64,000 bases of DNA from Ceratobasidium sp. AG-K (Eukaryota; Basidiomycota; Agaricomycetes; Cantharellales; Ceratobasidiaceae), in the NCBI GenBank assembly GCA_037039685.1, contig JAWNGF010000001.1, positions 1,116,001 to 1,180,000 on the forward strand, read 5' to 3'. Under the pieces are notes generated by a model. The model searched no databases, was not told the origin of the DNA, and was given only the letters and a program-made list of their open reading frames with translations. Shown here in pieces: positions 33,589 through 45,126 of this stretch. A program made the position numbers and the translations under genes. Numbering within the stretch: the first letter of the stretch is position 1; every line of letters begins with the position of its first letter.

Positions 33589-35252
33589 ATGCCATTCCCA
33601 AAAATTACTGAGATCAAGACCTTTGTGGTCCCAGGGGTATGCATACTGGAAGCAAATCATTTGGACGGGATTTAAATCTGTTTCTCGTGATTTGTAGGAA
33701 GGTGAAGGTGGAGACTACCACTCACAAAAAGCGGGCCACTGGATTATTGGTCAGATCTCCAACCCCATGTCCCGCTATGAACAGTACAAAGCGTCTCGTG
33801 TCTCGTGGGGAATCAATGTGCTCGGCAGGTAGGTATCTGGCGATTTTGATTATCCGGCCGTAACTAATTATGTTACAGCTTCTGCGTACAAATTACTGCG
33901 TCCGATGGAACGGTCGGTTTCGCGACTGGCATGGGTGGTCCCCCATCCTGCTGGCTCGTTGAGCAACACTTCAAACGTTTCCTGGAAGGAGCCGACCCCC
34001 GCGACACTAGCATCCTGTCTGATCAGATGCTCCGCGCATCCATGTACTATGGTCGAAAGGGGCTCGTCGTTGCTACTATCTCGGTAGTTGACTTGGCTCT
34101 CTGGGATCTAGTTGGCAAGATCCGGAAGGAGCCGGTCTACAAGGCAAGCAACTAGCAACTACACGCAGTGCAAATAGTTCGACTAAGATATATGCAGATG
34201 ATTGGGGGGCGAACTCGCGACCATTTGTCCTTCTACTGCACCGGTCCTCTTCCGGCTGAGGCCAAGCGTCTCGGATTCTGGGGAGGCAAGGTTCCTCTGA
34301 CATGGGGCCCCGCAGATGGGCAAGAGGGGATGCGAAAGAACTATGAGGAGTTGAAGAAACACCGCGAGTCGTAAGTCCTATTCCGCTATTCCCGCGTTAC
34401 TTACAACTGACATGAATTCCGATGTAGTGTGTGAGTACAGTCCGTTTTATGCTATGCCATTTTCTGAGCGTTTTATCCAGCGGCCCTGACTTCCCTATTA
34501 TGGTCGATTGCTATATGAGCTTGACGGTACGTCTACTGCGACCCATATGTTAGTAAGTATCTTAACATTATGAGATTAGGTTCAATACGCAATCGAACTC
34601 GCAACTATGTGCCTTCCCTTGAATATTACTTGGTGGGAGGAAGTGCTCCACCCTGATGCAGAGGGCTACGAAAAACTCAAAGCTGCACTCCCACAACTCA
34701 AATGGACTACCGGCGAGGTATGCGTATCTCTCACGTTCATCCTCACCAGAAAACCAACTTTTTATAGCACGAATACACACGGTATGGGTTCAAAAAACTC
34801 CTCGACACTAAATCGATCGACATTATCCAACCCGACATCATGTGGTGTGGTGGCTTGACCGAGCTTTTGCGCATCACCTCACTCGCATCCGCATACGACG
34901 TCGATGTGGTGTGCCACGGCAGCGGTCCATATAGCTACCACTTTGCTGTCAGCCAGTCCAACACTCCCTTTACTGAGGTATGCTATATCCGTGTTGCCCA
35001 ATATTCACCGACTATGGTCTGACTTGTATGCGCATAAAGATCATTTGCAATGCTCCCGACGGCAAGTCTGTCAAGCCGGTGTTTGGGAACTTGTTCTTGA
35101 ACGAGGTGATGCCTGTCAACGGTCGCATCGAGCTTGAGAAGCTTGATGCACCCGGTTTTGGTTTGGAACTCAATCCGGCAATCAAGTTGATTGACGGTGC
35201 GAAGTTGTTGACCCCAGCTCCTGAGAAGCCATTGGGTCAGGCTGATCAGTAG
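33589..35252 (+). CDS. LRA3: L-rhamnonate dehydratase (enolase superfamily)
   Basis: Converts L-rhamnonate to 2-keto-3-deoxy-L-rhamnonate, third step of the non-phosphorylated fungal L-rhamnose pathway. ATG 33589-33591 ([16 protein letters not shown]), then exons giving [58 protein letters not shown]. The enolase-fold barrel carries the expected metal ligands: Asp in IMVDCYMSL, Glu in [10 protein letters not shown], Glu in [13 protein letters not shown]; then [15 protein letters not shown] and the catalytic His of [14 protein letters not shown]. The C-terminal part ends [21 protein letters not shown], stop 35250-35252. About eight exons with short introns; exon joints at 34.4-34.5 kb are crowded (a very small exon there) and approximate. 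The divergent sugar transporter supports a sugar-acid catabolic role. Confidence 0.9.
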
Positions 35253-35694
35253 ACTTGACCACACAAAAGCTGTACTATGTAGATGTACTGTATGAAAAGC
35301 TTATATGAAAAGATGTCAAAATCGCTATTCTCATACACTCCGAGGCTGGAGATTTAAGATCCCAGTTTATATGGTTCTGTATAACTTTGCGAGCTTACGG
35401 TAATTGTTCCCGCCCTTGTCTATTCATGATTCGCCGCGCATAAAGGCTTGCGATTGTTGTGAGACTGCGCTATGTTCTTAATGTATTCGCTCATTTTTTT
35501 TTACACAAGTATCCTACCTCGGGCAACCCCCAGGGTTCCCGGATCACCAAATTTAGATTTAGGGATGGCGCTTGCGAGCAATCGAAACAACCAACCACAA
35601 CAGTGTCACACATAGCAGGTGCAGTACGCGATCGTTCCGAGTCCATTCCGCATCCTTTCGTCGTCATTCCACCGTCCAACAAGCCACCCATACT
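35253..35694. other. Intergenic between L-rhamnonate dehydratase and Cgi121
   Basis: 3' flank of the dehydratase and promoter of the KEOPS subunit gene. A run of T at about 35.495-35.503 kb. No gene or repeat recognised. Confidence 0.5.
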
Positions 35695-36493
35695 ATGCTC
35701 TCTTCGCACTACAAGTTCTTTCCTGATCACTTATCGCATGTCCACATCGCACTTTTCGTAAATGTCCAAAACGCAGCCGAGCTCAGGTCCAGACTGATCA
35801 AAGCCTCCACGATGGAGGGTGAAGAGGGAGAGAAGGAGCGGGAGGCAGTGAATTTCGCATTTGTAGACGCCACACCGGTGAGCTTTTATTTTGTGACGGG
35901 TAGATATTGGGGACGATTTTGATCAGCATTGTGGCATGGTAGATTGCGAGTTTGTTACATCTCCAGACAGCAATCCAGCAAGCTACTCTGGCGTCCACAG
36001 ATGGATCTCTAAGAACTAAGACTGTCCATTCCGAAATCTTGTGGGCACTGAATAGCGGCAACAATGTAAGCTCTGCTTTCTTTTCAGGTCGCGTACATGC
36101 GTGAATGCAAAGTCACAGATCTCTGAATCAATCAAGCGGTTTGGCGTATCCGATGCTTCCAAGTCTCTCTTCGCGGTCCGAGTATGTGGACCGGAGCTCT
36201 CAATTGAGAAAGTACTGGAGGCGATGAAAGCTGCCATACAAGGGAGGAGGTTCCGCTCGAGAGTTTGGAGGGAATCACTGATTGGTCCCTTGTTTCCAAG
36301 GTAAGTTATGGGGAAGTTCAGATATTTTTTATTGATTTCCCCATGGGTGCAGTATTACAAAGTTTCAAACGATCCCGCTGTGGTGGAGCTAACCAAAGAA
36401 AACGCAAAAGGAGAACAGCTATCCGAGGCAGCGAAATCTACTATCAATGAGATCGTGGTGAGCTCTGTAGCGATGAAGAACGTCATGTCCTGA
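35695..36493 (+). CDS. CGI121: EKC/KEOPS complex subunit Cgi121 (TPRKB), with an apparent 1-base frame break
   Basis: Binds Bud32 and tRNA in the KEOPS complex that makes t6A37 of ANN-decoding tRNAs and influences telomeres. ATG 35695-35697 (MLSSHYKFFPDHLSHVHIAL); diagnostic FVNVQNAAELRSRLI, MEGEEGEKEREAVNFAFVDA, then after an intron LLHL, TAIQQATLAS, TKTVHSEILWALNSGNN, ISESIKRFGVSDASKSLFAVRV, and a C-terminal exon YYKVSNDPAVVELT to EIVVSSVAMKNVMS. Between MKAAIQG and VPLESLEGITDWSLVSK the frame shifts at 36240-36250 (acaagggaggagg): one extra G would restore it. The downstream intron and last exon agree with the restored frame, so an assembly deletion is likelier than a dead gene. Convergent with the nucleoside transporter, 79 bases apart. 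Confidence 0.85.
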
Positions 36494-36572
36494 AACACAT
36501 AATAAAAATGGATACCGGATCCACCAAACGCTCTTCTTTTGTTATCAACCAAGCGGAGTCTGATCGTGGTTA

Positions 36573-38319
36573 CTATTGGTCTATGAATGGATTGCATCCA
36601 CATTGCATGGCTCGTAACCCGAAACTGGCCATGCTACCGACGACCAACCCTCCGACGAGACTAAATTGCGCGATCCGAGCTGCCGTTTTAGATTCGTATA
36701 GTTCGAGATGAGGATTCATAACTTTGGAGGGCGCGGACATGAGTACGAGCGTCGAGGCATGGCCATTGGTTACGCCAAACCCGAAAAGGATTAGCATATA
36801 CCCCAGATCTCCGAAGATTGGCTCGCGGTGGGGCATTCCGTGGTAGCCATCGAATATGGGTTTGTGTCGAATGTTACAGAGGAGTAAGAGGGGGATGAAG
36901 ATGGTGCGTGCGAGGAGTAAGCGAGAAGCCGGGTGTTGGATGTTGGGGATATGGGTTTGTAGGTCGTTAAAGCTCGACCGACAAGGTCTGCGAGGTTGAA
37001 ATTGAGAAAGTGAAGCGCGCTAAATATAAGCGGGTTGAAGATGATCGACCGGTCCGGACTGTTGGTTGGGAGGATAGACGTAGTGATCGAGGGAAACGCG
37101 GCCTATGAGTTCGAGGAGTATGTGAGATTGTTTTGGGTTCAGCTCCTGAATGGCTTACTAGTGTGACGACAAAGACCCAAAATACGGCGATATTGTAGTG
37201 CGCATTTTTACGCGCGACAATCCAAATGCTTGTACTAGATACGGGAACTGGGGTGTTGGATACTCTGCCTAGAAGATAGTCGACCTCGGTCGGTTGGTCG
37301 CTCGAAGTTTCAATCGAACATTGGTCCATGTCCGGTGTCTCTCGCTCCATGTGATTGACCCCTTGCGGGATTTTAGGATATAGATACCCGTACGCGGCAA
37401 TTCCGGAGGCTATGAGTGCTGCAGCGATGGAGAAATAAACCATAGCGCCCTTGGCATCGCTACCCAAGTCCTTCAATACTTGAATAGAAGCAAAGGCACT
37501 GTCACGTTCGTATTCGAGTTGGACGGCAGCATGAGCAGTGAGGAGCTTGAGGATCGAGACTCCAACGGCGACCAAAGCCCCGCCAGTCATGTATGCTGCA
37601 ATCGCATCGGGCCCAAAGACTGAGGCCAATGCAACTACAGAGGTCTGAAACCATGCTCCCAGAGTCGCCTGAAGTGCACCTATTGTCAGGAAGAGCGCAA
37701 AAAACAACCCTGGCATGAGTTCCAGGCAAGGTGTGATGGCTAGAAATGTGACTAGCAGAGTATTTACGGATAGCGGTATGACAATTCGAGCTGCTGGGAT
37801 GACCTGCCGAACGGTTGTAAACGTCAATCCCGACGTGGAGCAGGTATCAGGAGCTCAATATGGTACACATACATCTTTGGCAGTCCATGTCGCCCATGCC
37901 AATGAGGCAAACGACATCAATGTCCATGTGACGCTCAACCACGAGGCGAAGCTGCTAGCAAAGGCCGAGTCTACAAGCCTGGTTAAGAAGTAAGGCATTG
38001 CGGTGATCATAGCTAGAAGCATCGTTCTCTTAGCAAAGGTACCCGGGGGAAGCTGTTTCTTCAGCTGATGCTCACCGTTCCAGGGCATGAGAGCGCTAAT
38101 TCCGAACATCCCAAAACTTAGTCTCACGCCTAGCTCCACGGGCGGGGGCTCTGTAGGGTGAAGCGGCTCATTAAGAAGGTCTTCCTCCGAGCTGTATATT
38201 GATAAGTTTGTAGTTGCAACAACCGGAGAGACGGGATGTGCACTGATGCTCAAGCGAGAGACTCTTTTTGAGATCACGGACGACTCTGGTTGTGACCTGG
38301 GAAAGCAAGCATTGATCAA
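36573..38319 (-). CDS. Equilibrative nucleoside transporter (ENT/SLC29, Fun26-like)
   Basis: Integral membrane nucleoside transporter, probably of the plasma or vacuolar membrane. Polar N-terminus (SKRVSRLSISAHPVSP), then helix 1 with the ENT hallmark MFGISALMPWNGE, helix 2 region MLLAMITAMPYFLTRLVDSAF, LLVTFLAITPCLELMPGLFFAL, IGALQATLGAWFQTSVVALAS, GGALVAVGVSILKLLTAHA, an acidic cytosolic loop (ERETPDMDQCSIETSSDQPTE) before helix 7, then HYNIAVFWVFVVTL, a segment with FNPLIFSALHFLNFNLADLVGR, and the last helices LGYMLILFGFGVTNGHASTL and ARIAQFSLVGGLVVGSMASFG. Stop at 36573-36575. The first in-frame codon region at 38319 has no ATG; an upstream mini-exon is needed, so the 5' end is provisional. 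Confidence 0.85.
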
Positions 38320-38630
38320 TTAGTAGGGTGCAATATCATATCATTTGATAGTTGGACGAACATGAGTCCTCAATGTGCAGGTATGGGCAAAAACACGGGT
38401 TCCTAGGCATATATATCGTTGGTCGCGTGCCACAATCAAGAACTTTTGGCGGTTGTGAGGTCATTGCAGTCACCACGGACCTGAATGTACGTAATCACGC
38501 CCTTGGCGACCGGCGCTTAGGCATATGACGCGCCACGTCTCTCCGCAGCCCTAGCCATCCGTCTGCATAGTTTGTATCACCATCTCACCTGTCAATTTGT
38601 CGACAAGCCAAAAGCAGACCATAGCTAGCT
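38320..38630. other. Divergent promoter between nucleoside transporter and PMT2
   Basis: Short spacer between outward-facing genes; it probably also holds the missing first exon of the transporter. Nothing else recognised. Confidence 0.45.
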
Positions 38631-41600
38631 ATGGCATCTCATAGGCGGCCTAGAGCCCCTTCACCCACACCTCACCAACTTACAGCACCATATGCACCTG
38701 CTCCCCAACCTCGGTTTCCCCCTCGACCACATGATCATCTCGATGCGGATGAGCGAAGGGCCGTCGCTCAACCCGGGAAGCTTAGAAAGCACCATCTCGG
38801 AGGTTTAAATTTGGCTCCTGCAGAGTGGAAAATCCTCATTGTTGTAGTGATCGTCGCGTCGTTTGTGAGGCTATACAAGATCTCCAACCCGGATAGTGTA
38901 GTGTAAGTGTCTCCTACTGCCCATGTTTCTTTGGGAGGCTTCGGAAGGGACCAAGCTCCTGTATATTGCCGCGCTGCGGTGTCGGGAAACAAGCGCTGGG
39001 CACCTTGAACTGACAATCGCATTGCGATAGGTTCGACGAGGTACATTTTGGGAATTTTGCAACCAAGTACATCAAGACGCGCTACTTTGTTGACGTACAT
39101 CCTCCGTTGGCTAAACTACTCCTCACCTTGGCTGCCTTCGTCGGCGGGTTCGACGGGCACTTTGACTTTAAGGAGATCGGAAAGTGAGCAACTCTCACCT
39201 CGTGTATGGGGTCCACCTGACATTTGTATCAAGGCATTACGATGATGGTACACCATACGTGCTAATGCGCTTGCTGCCTGGCATCCTCGGGGTGGCGGTC
39301 GTTCCTCTAACCTACCTCACCCTCCGTGCTCTCGATTGCCGGGCAACCACGGCCCTGCTTGGTTCCTTCCTGGTTACTTTTGAAAATGGCCTCATCACCC
39401 AGTCGCGACTCATCTTACTTGACTCTCCTCTCATCTTCTTCACCGCCCTCACCTCGTTCTTTTGGGTGGGCTTCTCCAACGAAGACTCTCAACGGCCCTT
39501 CACCGAGCAATGGTGGACTTGGCTTGCGCTCACCGGCCTTTCTTTGGGCGCGGTCGTGAGCTGCAAGTGGGTTGGGTTATTCACTATCGCCACGGTTGGT
39601 GTATGCACCCTTCGGCAACTTTGGCTGCTGCTCGGAGACCTCAAAGTCACCCCTCGCCTATTTATAAAACACTTTTTGGCGCGCGCATTGTGTTTGATCG
39701 TCCTACCGGTCTTGTTCTACATGGCCATGTTCGAAATCCATTTTGCGATCCTTCAAAATTCGGGCGATGGCGATGGATTTATGAGCCCCCAGTTTATGCA
39801 CACATTGGGTGGGCGAGGAATGATGGACACTTATGCAGGTGGGGCTTTCTACTTTGGCACTAACCGAATATTCCTTCTGACCTTACTCTTTAGATGTCGC
39901 GCTCGGTTCCACCGTCACAGTCCGACACGTCAATACTCAGGGCGGATACCTCCATTCCCACTTGCATAACTACCCAACGGGCAGCAAGCGTACGTCTACT
40001 GGATTGTTACCTTACCCGTCTAACACCCATAGCAGAGCAACAAATTACCCTTTACCCTCACATTGACAGCAACAACGATTGGCGCATACTTAATGGCACA
40101 TTTGACGGCGTACCTGACTATGATTGGGCCACCGAACCAATCGTACATATCCGCAATGGCCAAACTATCCGACTCGAGCACGTTTCCACCCAAAAGCGCC
40201 TTCACTCGCACGACGTACGCCCGCCCGTCTCGGACGTTGACTTCCAAAACGAGGTCAGCGCTTATGGGTATCCTGGATTCCAGGGCGACGCCAACGATAA
40301 CTGGATCGTCGAAATCGAGGAAGGAGCGGGACGCGACCAGACGGTCAAGACGCTGCGGACCAAGTTTAGGTTGCGTCATCCGTTGACAGGATGCTACCTG
40401 TTCTCCCACAAGGTCAAGCTCCCCGATTGGGCGTACGAGCAGCAAGAGGTAACATGCAATAAGAACGCGGTGCGGGATAATTCGATTTGGTTCATCGAGA
40501 CGAATACACATCCGCAATGTGAGTGACGCTTTTGCGAACGATTTGAGCATCAATCTGACGCGTTCGTGTTGTATAGTGGGCGAGGGCGCCGAGAAGGTCA
40601 ACTACAAGACTCCCAGTTTCTTGTCCAAGTTCCTCGAGCTCCAGCAAGTCATGTGGACTACCAACGCTGGACTCACTGATCGTCACGCTTTCGACTCGCG
40701 TCCGAGCTCCTGGCCGCGCCTACTCCGTGGTATCGTACGTAACCGCCAGAGTGACTTGAATGCTCTTTATTGACAACCTATCCAGAATTTTTGGGTAAGA
40801 GACCACAAACAAATCTACTTAATCGGAAACCCCTTCGTTTGGTATATGAGCACTCTCTCCATCCTTGCGTACGCTGCTTTCCGAGGCCTACTCATTCTTC
40901 GAGAGAAACGCGGCTACAAGGACTTCCACAACAGTATGGCGCGTCTTCTGCTGTCCACCGAATAGCGCTAACATCTCACCAGCTACTCTCGTCAAGTACG
41001 ACCAGCTCTGCGCGTTCCTCGCAACTGGCTGGGCCTTGCACTACTTCCCCTTTTTCCTCATGTCCCGACAACTCTTCCTCCACCATTATTTCCCGGCACT
41101 CTACTTTGCCATCCTCATGTCTTGCGCGGTATTCGACGCCATTACTGCGCAACTCAAACCCCGTGTGCGACTTCAGATTGCTGGCGTGGTCCTGATCATT
41201 GTCGTGTGGAATTACATGCACTTCAGCCCGCTGACTTATGGTACGCCCTGGACCAAGGGCAAGTGTGAGGGGTCCAAATGGCTGAAGACGTGGGATTTTG
41301 CTTGGTGAGTGGTTTTGCTTATTGTCCTAATTGGTTTACTAACGCGTTGGGTGGGTTTAGTGGAGATTTCTATGAGAGCGTATGTCAATTCTTATCATAA
41401 TGTGAACCAAGCTGATTGTTCCACTCGCATATAGTACAGTCAATACGATACACTATCCGCGGCGATCCCAGCTCCTGCCACAGCCAACACTCCTGCTGTC
41501 GTCGTTGGAGACGAACACGGCGGCCGGCCCGCTGTAGTGGTCGACGCCCCACCTGTGCATGCCAATCCCGACGCCAATGCAGAGACGACGAATCAGTCAT

Positions 41601-42021
41601 TATGCCGGTCGAACCTGGACGAGACGTGTTTGCCGGAGACAAGGGCGAAAAGTCGATCAGTTCGAAGCCCGTGATGGAGCCGCTGCCCAAAGAGGAGGTG
41701 GTGCACACATCGGATACTGCAGGGCCAGCAAGCCCACCCACCGAGCCCGAGGCGAAGCCTGAAAAAGTTCCTCTTCCCAAGAACGATGGTGCTGGAAGCA
41801 CCGGAAAGAAGGAGTTTCCCGACGATGTGCACGCCAAGGCACAGGCAGCCAAGGAGAAAGTTCCCGCTGAGGTCCAAGAAAAGATCGCGCAGGCGAACCA
41901 AAACGTGGCCGAGCAGGTCGCTGATGCTAAGGAAAAGCTCAAGGACCACGCCAAGGCCCAGAATGACGAGGAGCGCGTACGGATGGAGTTGTACGGAAAC
42001 GAAAAACGAGAGGCAGAATAG
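38631..42021 (+). CDS. PMT2: Protein O-mannosyltransferase, PMT2 subfamily, with a frame break before an E/K-rich tail
   Basis: Endoplasmic-reticulum enzyme that moves mannose from dolichyl-phosphate-mannose to Ser/Thr of secretory proteins. ATG at 38631 (MASHRRPRAPSPTPHQ). Proline-rich cytosolic N-terminus, TM1 (ILIVVVIVASFVRLYK), catalytic luminal loop VVFDEVHFGNFATKY, VDVHPPLAKLLLTL, several TMs, then three MIR repeats starting near GSTVTVRHVNTQGGYLHSH, with SKQQQITLYPHIDSNNDW, HDVRPPVSDVDFQNEVSAY and GCYLFSHKVKLPDW, which mark the PMT2 class. Four C-terminal TMs end near VVLIIVVWNYMHFSPLTYG. Taken literally the frame ends at a TGA at 41672-41674 after a tail reading SLCRSNLDETCLPETR. Shifting frame once at 41580-41592 (gcagagacgacg, one base missing) instead gives a well-formed charged tail (VIMPVEPGRDVFAGDKGE to RMELYGNEKREAE) ending at 42021. 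Confidence 0.92.
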
Positions 42022-42168
42022 AAGTCGAATTGGGTTCTTTTTCATTTGCTTGGACAATGATATGGGTAGATTGGTATGCTGTATCTTTTGCTCTCTCGGC
42101 TACTTTTGAGCACAATTCAATGCAAAATTGATTTCCTTCCAAATATTTCACATTTGAGCCCCGAGCAC

Positions 42169-43626
42169 CTAGGCGGCCAAGGACGTTGGGGGTGGAAGCA
42201 GCTGCTCGCCCTCGGGCGTCACGTAGCAGGATGAGATACCACCATCGACCTTGAAGTCCGTACCCTATCTCAAGCAAATCAGCTGAGTGCACACCCCAGG
42301 TTACGCATCTTCGCACCGTAATATAGCTACTCTCATCGGTCGCGACTGCAATGGTAACCGTATGGATTAGGCCGACGGCGCTCAGTAGAACAAGCTTAAA
42401 CTTACGGAATAGAGCAGCCCTGGCCTGTTCAATTGCCTCACCAAATCGTCCCATGGGGATATGGATCATTCTGCGATCGCGCTTCTCGGGCGTATTGAGG
42501 AACTCCATGAGGAGAGCTGAGAAAGGGTGAATGTTAGCATCGATTCCCTGGGCTGACCAAGGGAACTCACGGGTCTTCAGCGGCCCACTATTCAAACGCG
42601 CCATTAATTGTTGCGGAAGTCAGCAGGGGTAGAGCGCATAGTGCTTAAGGCTTACGGGCAGAGCGAATTAAGGCGAATGCCCTCACGCGCGTGAACCATT
42701 GCAAGTTCTCGGGTCATCGCAAGCACAGCGCCCTATCCGGCTGTTAGCTACTCTGCACAAATCTCACTGCTTAGACCCAGTGTACCTTGGACGCGGTGTC
42801 TTGGAACAAAGGGTTAAAAGGGGTTCAGCCGGTGATGAGTTCAAGCACTCACAAGCGAGCTGAGGAGTTGCAGCACCTATTAGGCTAACGAATGATGCAG
42901 TGTTAATAATGCTACCTCCGGCATGAAGCTTCTTGCTTTCATCGGTCTGGCATTAGTGATCCCGTTAGATAGTTTACCGTCCCGTACTCAAGATGCAAAA
43001 CGTACAGGGTTCTTGCGCATCGCGGTGATGGCGTACTTGCACCCCCACCATACACCTTTGAGGTTGATCGTCATAGTCAAGTCCCTAGCTTTTCGTTAGG
43101 GTCGACGCGAAATAAGCGGCGGTATACACTCACCAAATTTTCTCCTCAGTATTAAGTGCGTTATCGTCAGCGGGGTGCATAATGCCGGCGTTATTGAACT
43201 GGAACATCGAGTTAACAATTGCATTATACGCGGCGGAGCAACTCACCATGACGTCCAGTCGTCCAAACTCCTCCACGGCCTTGTCCACAAGAGCCTTGAT
43301 CTCTGCCTCCTTGCTTACATCCGTCTTGACAGTAATAGCCTTGGGGGCATTGGGATACTTTTCCTTCAGCAGCGTATGCGTCTTGTTGGCTGCATCGATG
43401 TTAATATCCGCAAGGACTACGTGTGCGCCCTCCGAGGCGAAAAGCAGAGACGATTCGAGCCCGATACCACTACCAAGATAGTTGGACCAATGTGGTAAAT
43501 GTGTAGACCTGAGCTATACTTACGACCCGGCGCCAGTAATGATTGCAACCTGCAAAGCGAATGGATATGAAGCGCATTAACCCAGGATTAAATGCAGCGT
43601 ACTCTGTGTTCGAGTCTTCCAGGCAT
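42169..43626 (-). CDS. Short-chain dehydrogenase/reductase (SDR)
   Basis: NAD(P)-dependent oxidoreductase of the classical SDR type; substrate not predictable. ATG 43624-43626 (MPGRLEHR) joins across an intron to VAIITGAGSGIGLESSLL (TGxxxGxG cofactor motif); then GAHVVLADINID, TDVSKEAEIKALVDKAVEEF, LDVMFNNAGIMHP (NNAG motif), NLKGVWWGCKYAI, GGSIINTASFVSLIGAATP with the catalytic Ser region, the YTASK active site, GAVLAMTRELAMVHAREGIRLNSL, a segment with PMGRFGEAIEQARAALFL, and DESSYITGTDFKVDGG near the C-terminus; stop 42169-42171. The Tyr/Lys active-site motif is encoded largely by a 14-nt microexon near 42.79 kb flanked by GT-AG introns. About ten exons. Confidence 0.88.
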
Positions 43627-43935
43627 GTTATTCGGGTCGTCGTTGCAATGGGCAGAGGGATAGTAGAGGGATCGAGTCAGTTGACCAAGCGATTTGCATC
43701 CTGTAGATAAGTACTGGGGCCCGCCGGAATCCGAGCCGATTAGATTAGACAAACTTAGATTGCGATAGAAGCTACGGGGTAGCGATCGGTGCCGTAAATA
43801 CAAACGAAACTCTATGAATCATTATAAATATTGCACATACAAAGAGATCAGACTGCGCCACATTGGGGTGACCGTTATGACAAGCCATCTCTATGATACA
43901 ATCCGGATTTTAAGTGGATAAAACGGGGTCAACAC
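43627..43935. other. Spacer between SDR and BTB genes
   Basis: Contains the SDR promoter and the 3' flank of the first BTB gene. Nothing else recognised. Confidence 0.45.
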
Positions 43936-44916
43936 TCAAAGTGCATACAGAGGCTCCAGTCCAGCTAACCTCTCCTTCAAGACCGCTTTAACGTTACTCG
44001 CCCACCTGTCAAACTTTGGACGTTGGTCACGATACCGCCAAAAATCACTCAGGCAGTCTTGACAGGCAGTTGTTGAACCTTCAAGCCTCTCGAGCACTGT
44101 TACACGGAATAGCTCGTCCGATTGTTCGATAGGAGAGGCGAGGAGGGCCTGGTATACGAGGTTGGCCCAGGAAAGCAGCCAAGAAGGAGGGTGATGAGTA
44201 TATATCCCTCCTCGAGCCTCGCTACCTTCGCACTTGTCTAGCCATCCTCGACATGGTTCACACGACAAATCATAAAAGAAATGCTCATGCGCCGGCAGCA
44301 TGGGCCTTTTATAAAATCCAAACAGCACGTCCGCAAGGACTTTTGCTCGGGAACCCTGGATACCAATAAGTCGAATGAGACTGGATGATGGATGCGTCTG
44401 TATGAGCCTTGAGATACGGGAAGGGTCGCATAAATCCGCCCTACTAGTCGTAACCAGAGGTGCGGCCATTACTTTGGTCTTGGGTAAATCGTAAGCAAGT
44501 GCAAGCTGGTAAGCGCGGAGAGGATCTCGTTGTATAAGAGATTCACTAGTATTGTTGATCGAGAGTTGAGTGTCGAGAGTTTGGGTAATGCCTTGGAGGT
44601 CATATTTTTGGGCAATTCGTAGACAGGCATCGAGCGAGTCGTAACTAGTTACGAGGGGTGGTTGTTTGTTGGGATATATGAATTCTAGCATGGTGGATAT
44701 ATCTTCCGCCTCCTCCGCAAGGAAAATCGCGTCCTTTGGCGGTGTACCAACGAGAAACATGTCGCGAAACACCGAAGACGCCATGCTTAAAAGCACCGTG
44801 TGCGCCTGAAATTCGATGCCATCTTTTGACTGAAGTTTAACGTCGCCCCCAGGAGGTGGGGCAAAGAGACTAGACCTCAAATCTGCCGAATGATTGAGGT
44901 CTAAAGGCTCTGACAT
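43936..44916 (-). CDS. BTB/POZ domain protein 1
   Basis: Intronless 326-residue protein, ATG 44914-44916. After a short acidic leader, residues about 20-125 form a BTB domain: GGDVKLQSKDGIEFQAHTVL, ASSVFRDMFLVG, EEAEDISTMLEFIYPN, SLDACLRIAQKYDLQGI. The C-terminal half is a helical region with two Cys pairs (CEPC near residue 227 and CQDC near 289) that might bind zinc, and a conserved WLLSWANLVYQALL helix. It ends AGLEPLYAL. BTB domains dimerise and often recruit Cul3; this protein lacks a known second domain, so adaptor function is an inference. First of three tandem paralogues sharing the ending LxxLYxL. Confidence 0.85.
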   Translation of the reverse strand: MSEPLDLNHSADLRSSLFAPPPGGDVKLQSKDGIEFQAHTVLLSMASSVFRDMFLVGTPPKDAIFLAEEAEDISTMLEFIYPNKQPPLVTSYDSLDACLRIAQKYDLQGITQTLDTQLSINNTSESLIQRDPLRAYQLALAYDLPKTKVMAAPLVTTSRADLCDPSRISRLIQTHPSSSLIRLIGIQGSRAKVLADVLFGFYKRPMLPAHEHFFYDLSCEPCRGWLDKCEGSEARGGIYTHHPPSWLLSWANLVYQALLASPIEQSDELFRVTVLERLEGSTTACQDCLSDFWRYRDQRPKFDRWASNVKAVLKERLAGLEPLYAL

Positions 44917-45126
44917 GGGCGAGATGAAGGGAGTGGGAGGTAGCTACGTCACGCGTGCACGCAGAGTAACGCCTGTTAGCCACGAGGCGCGGCTCATCAC
45001 GTGGCGATAGGATGGCATCCAGTGGTGTAATAAAATCACAGCAATAAGACAGATTGTGTATATAGTGCTACGAATGCACACAACAATAGCCATGCATGTC
45101 CCACAAGGTCATTTCTGTACAGGAGC

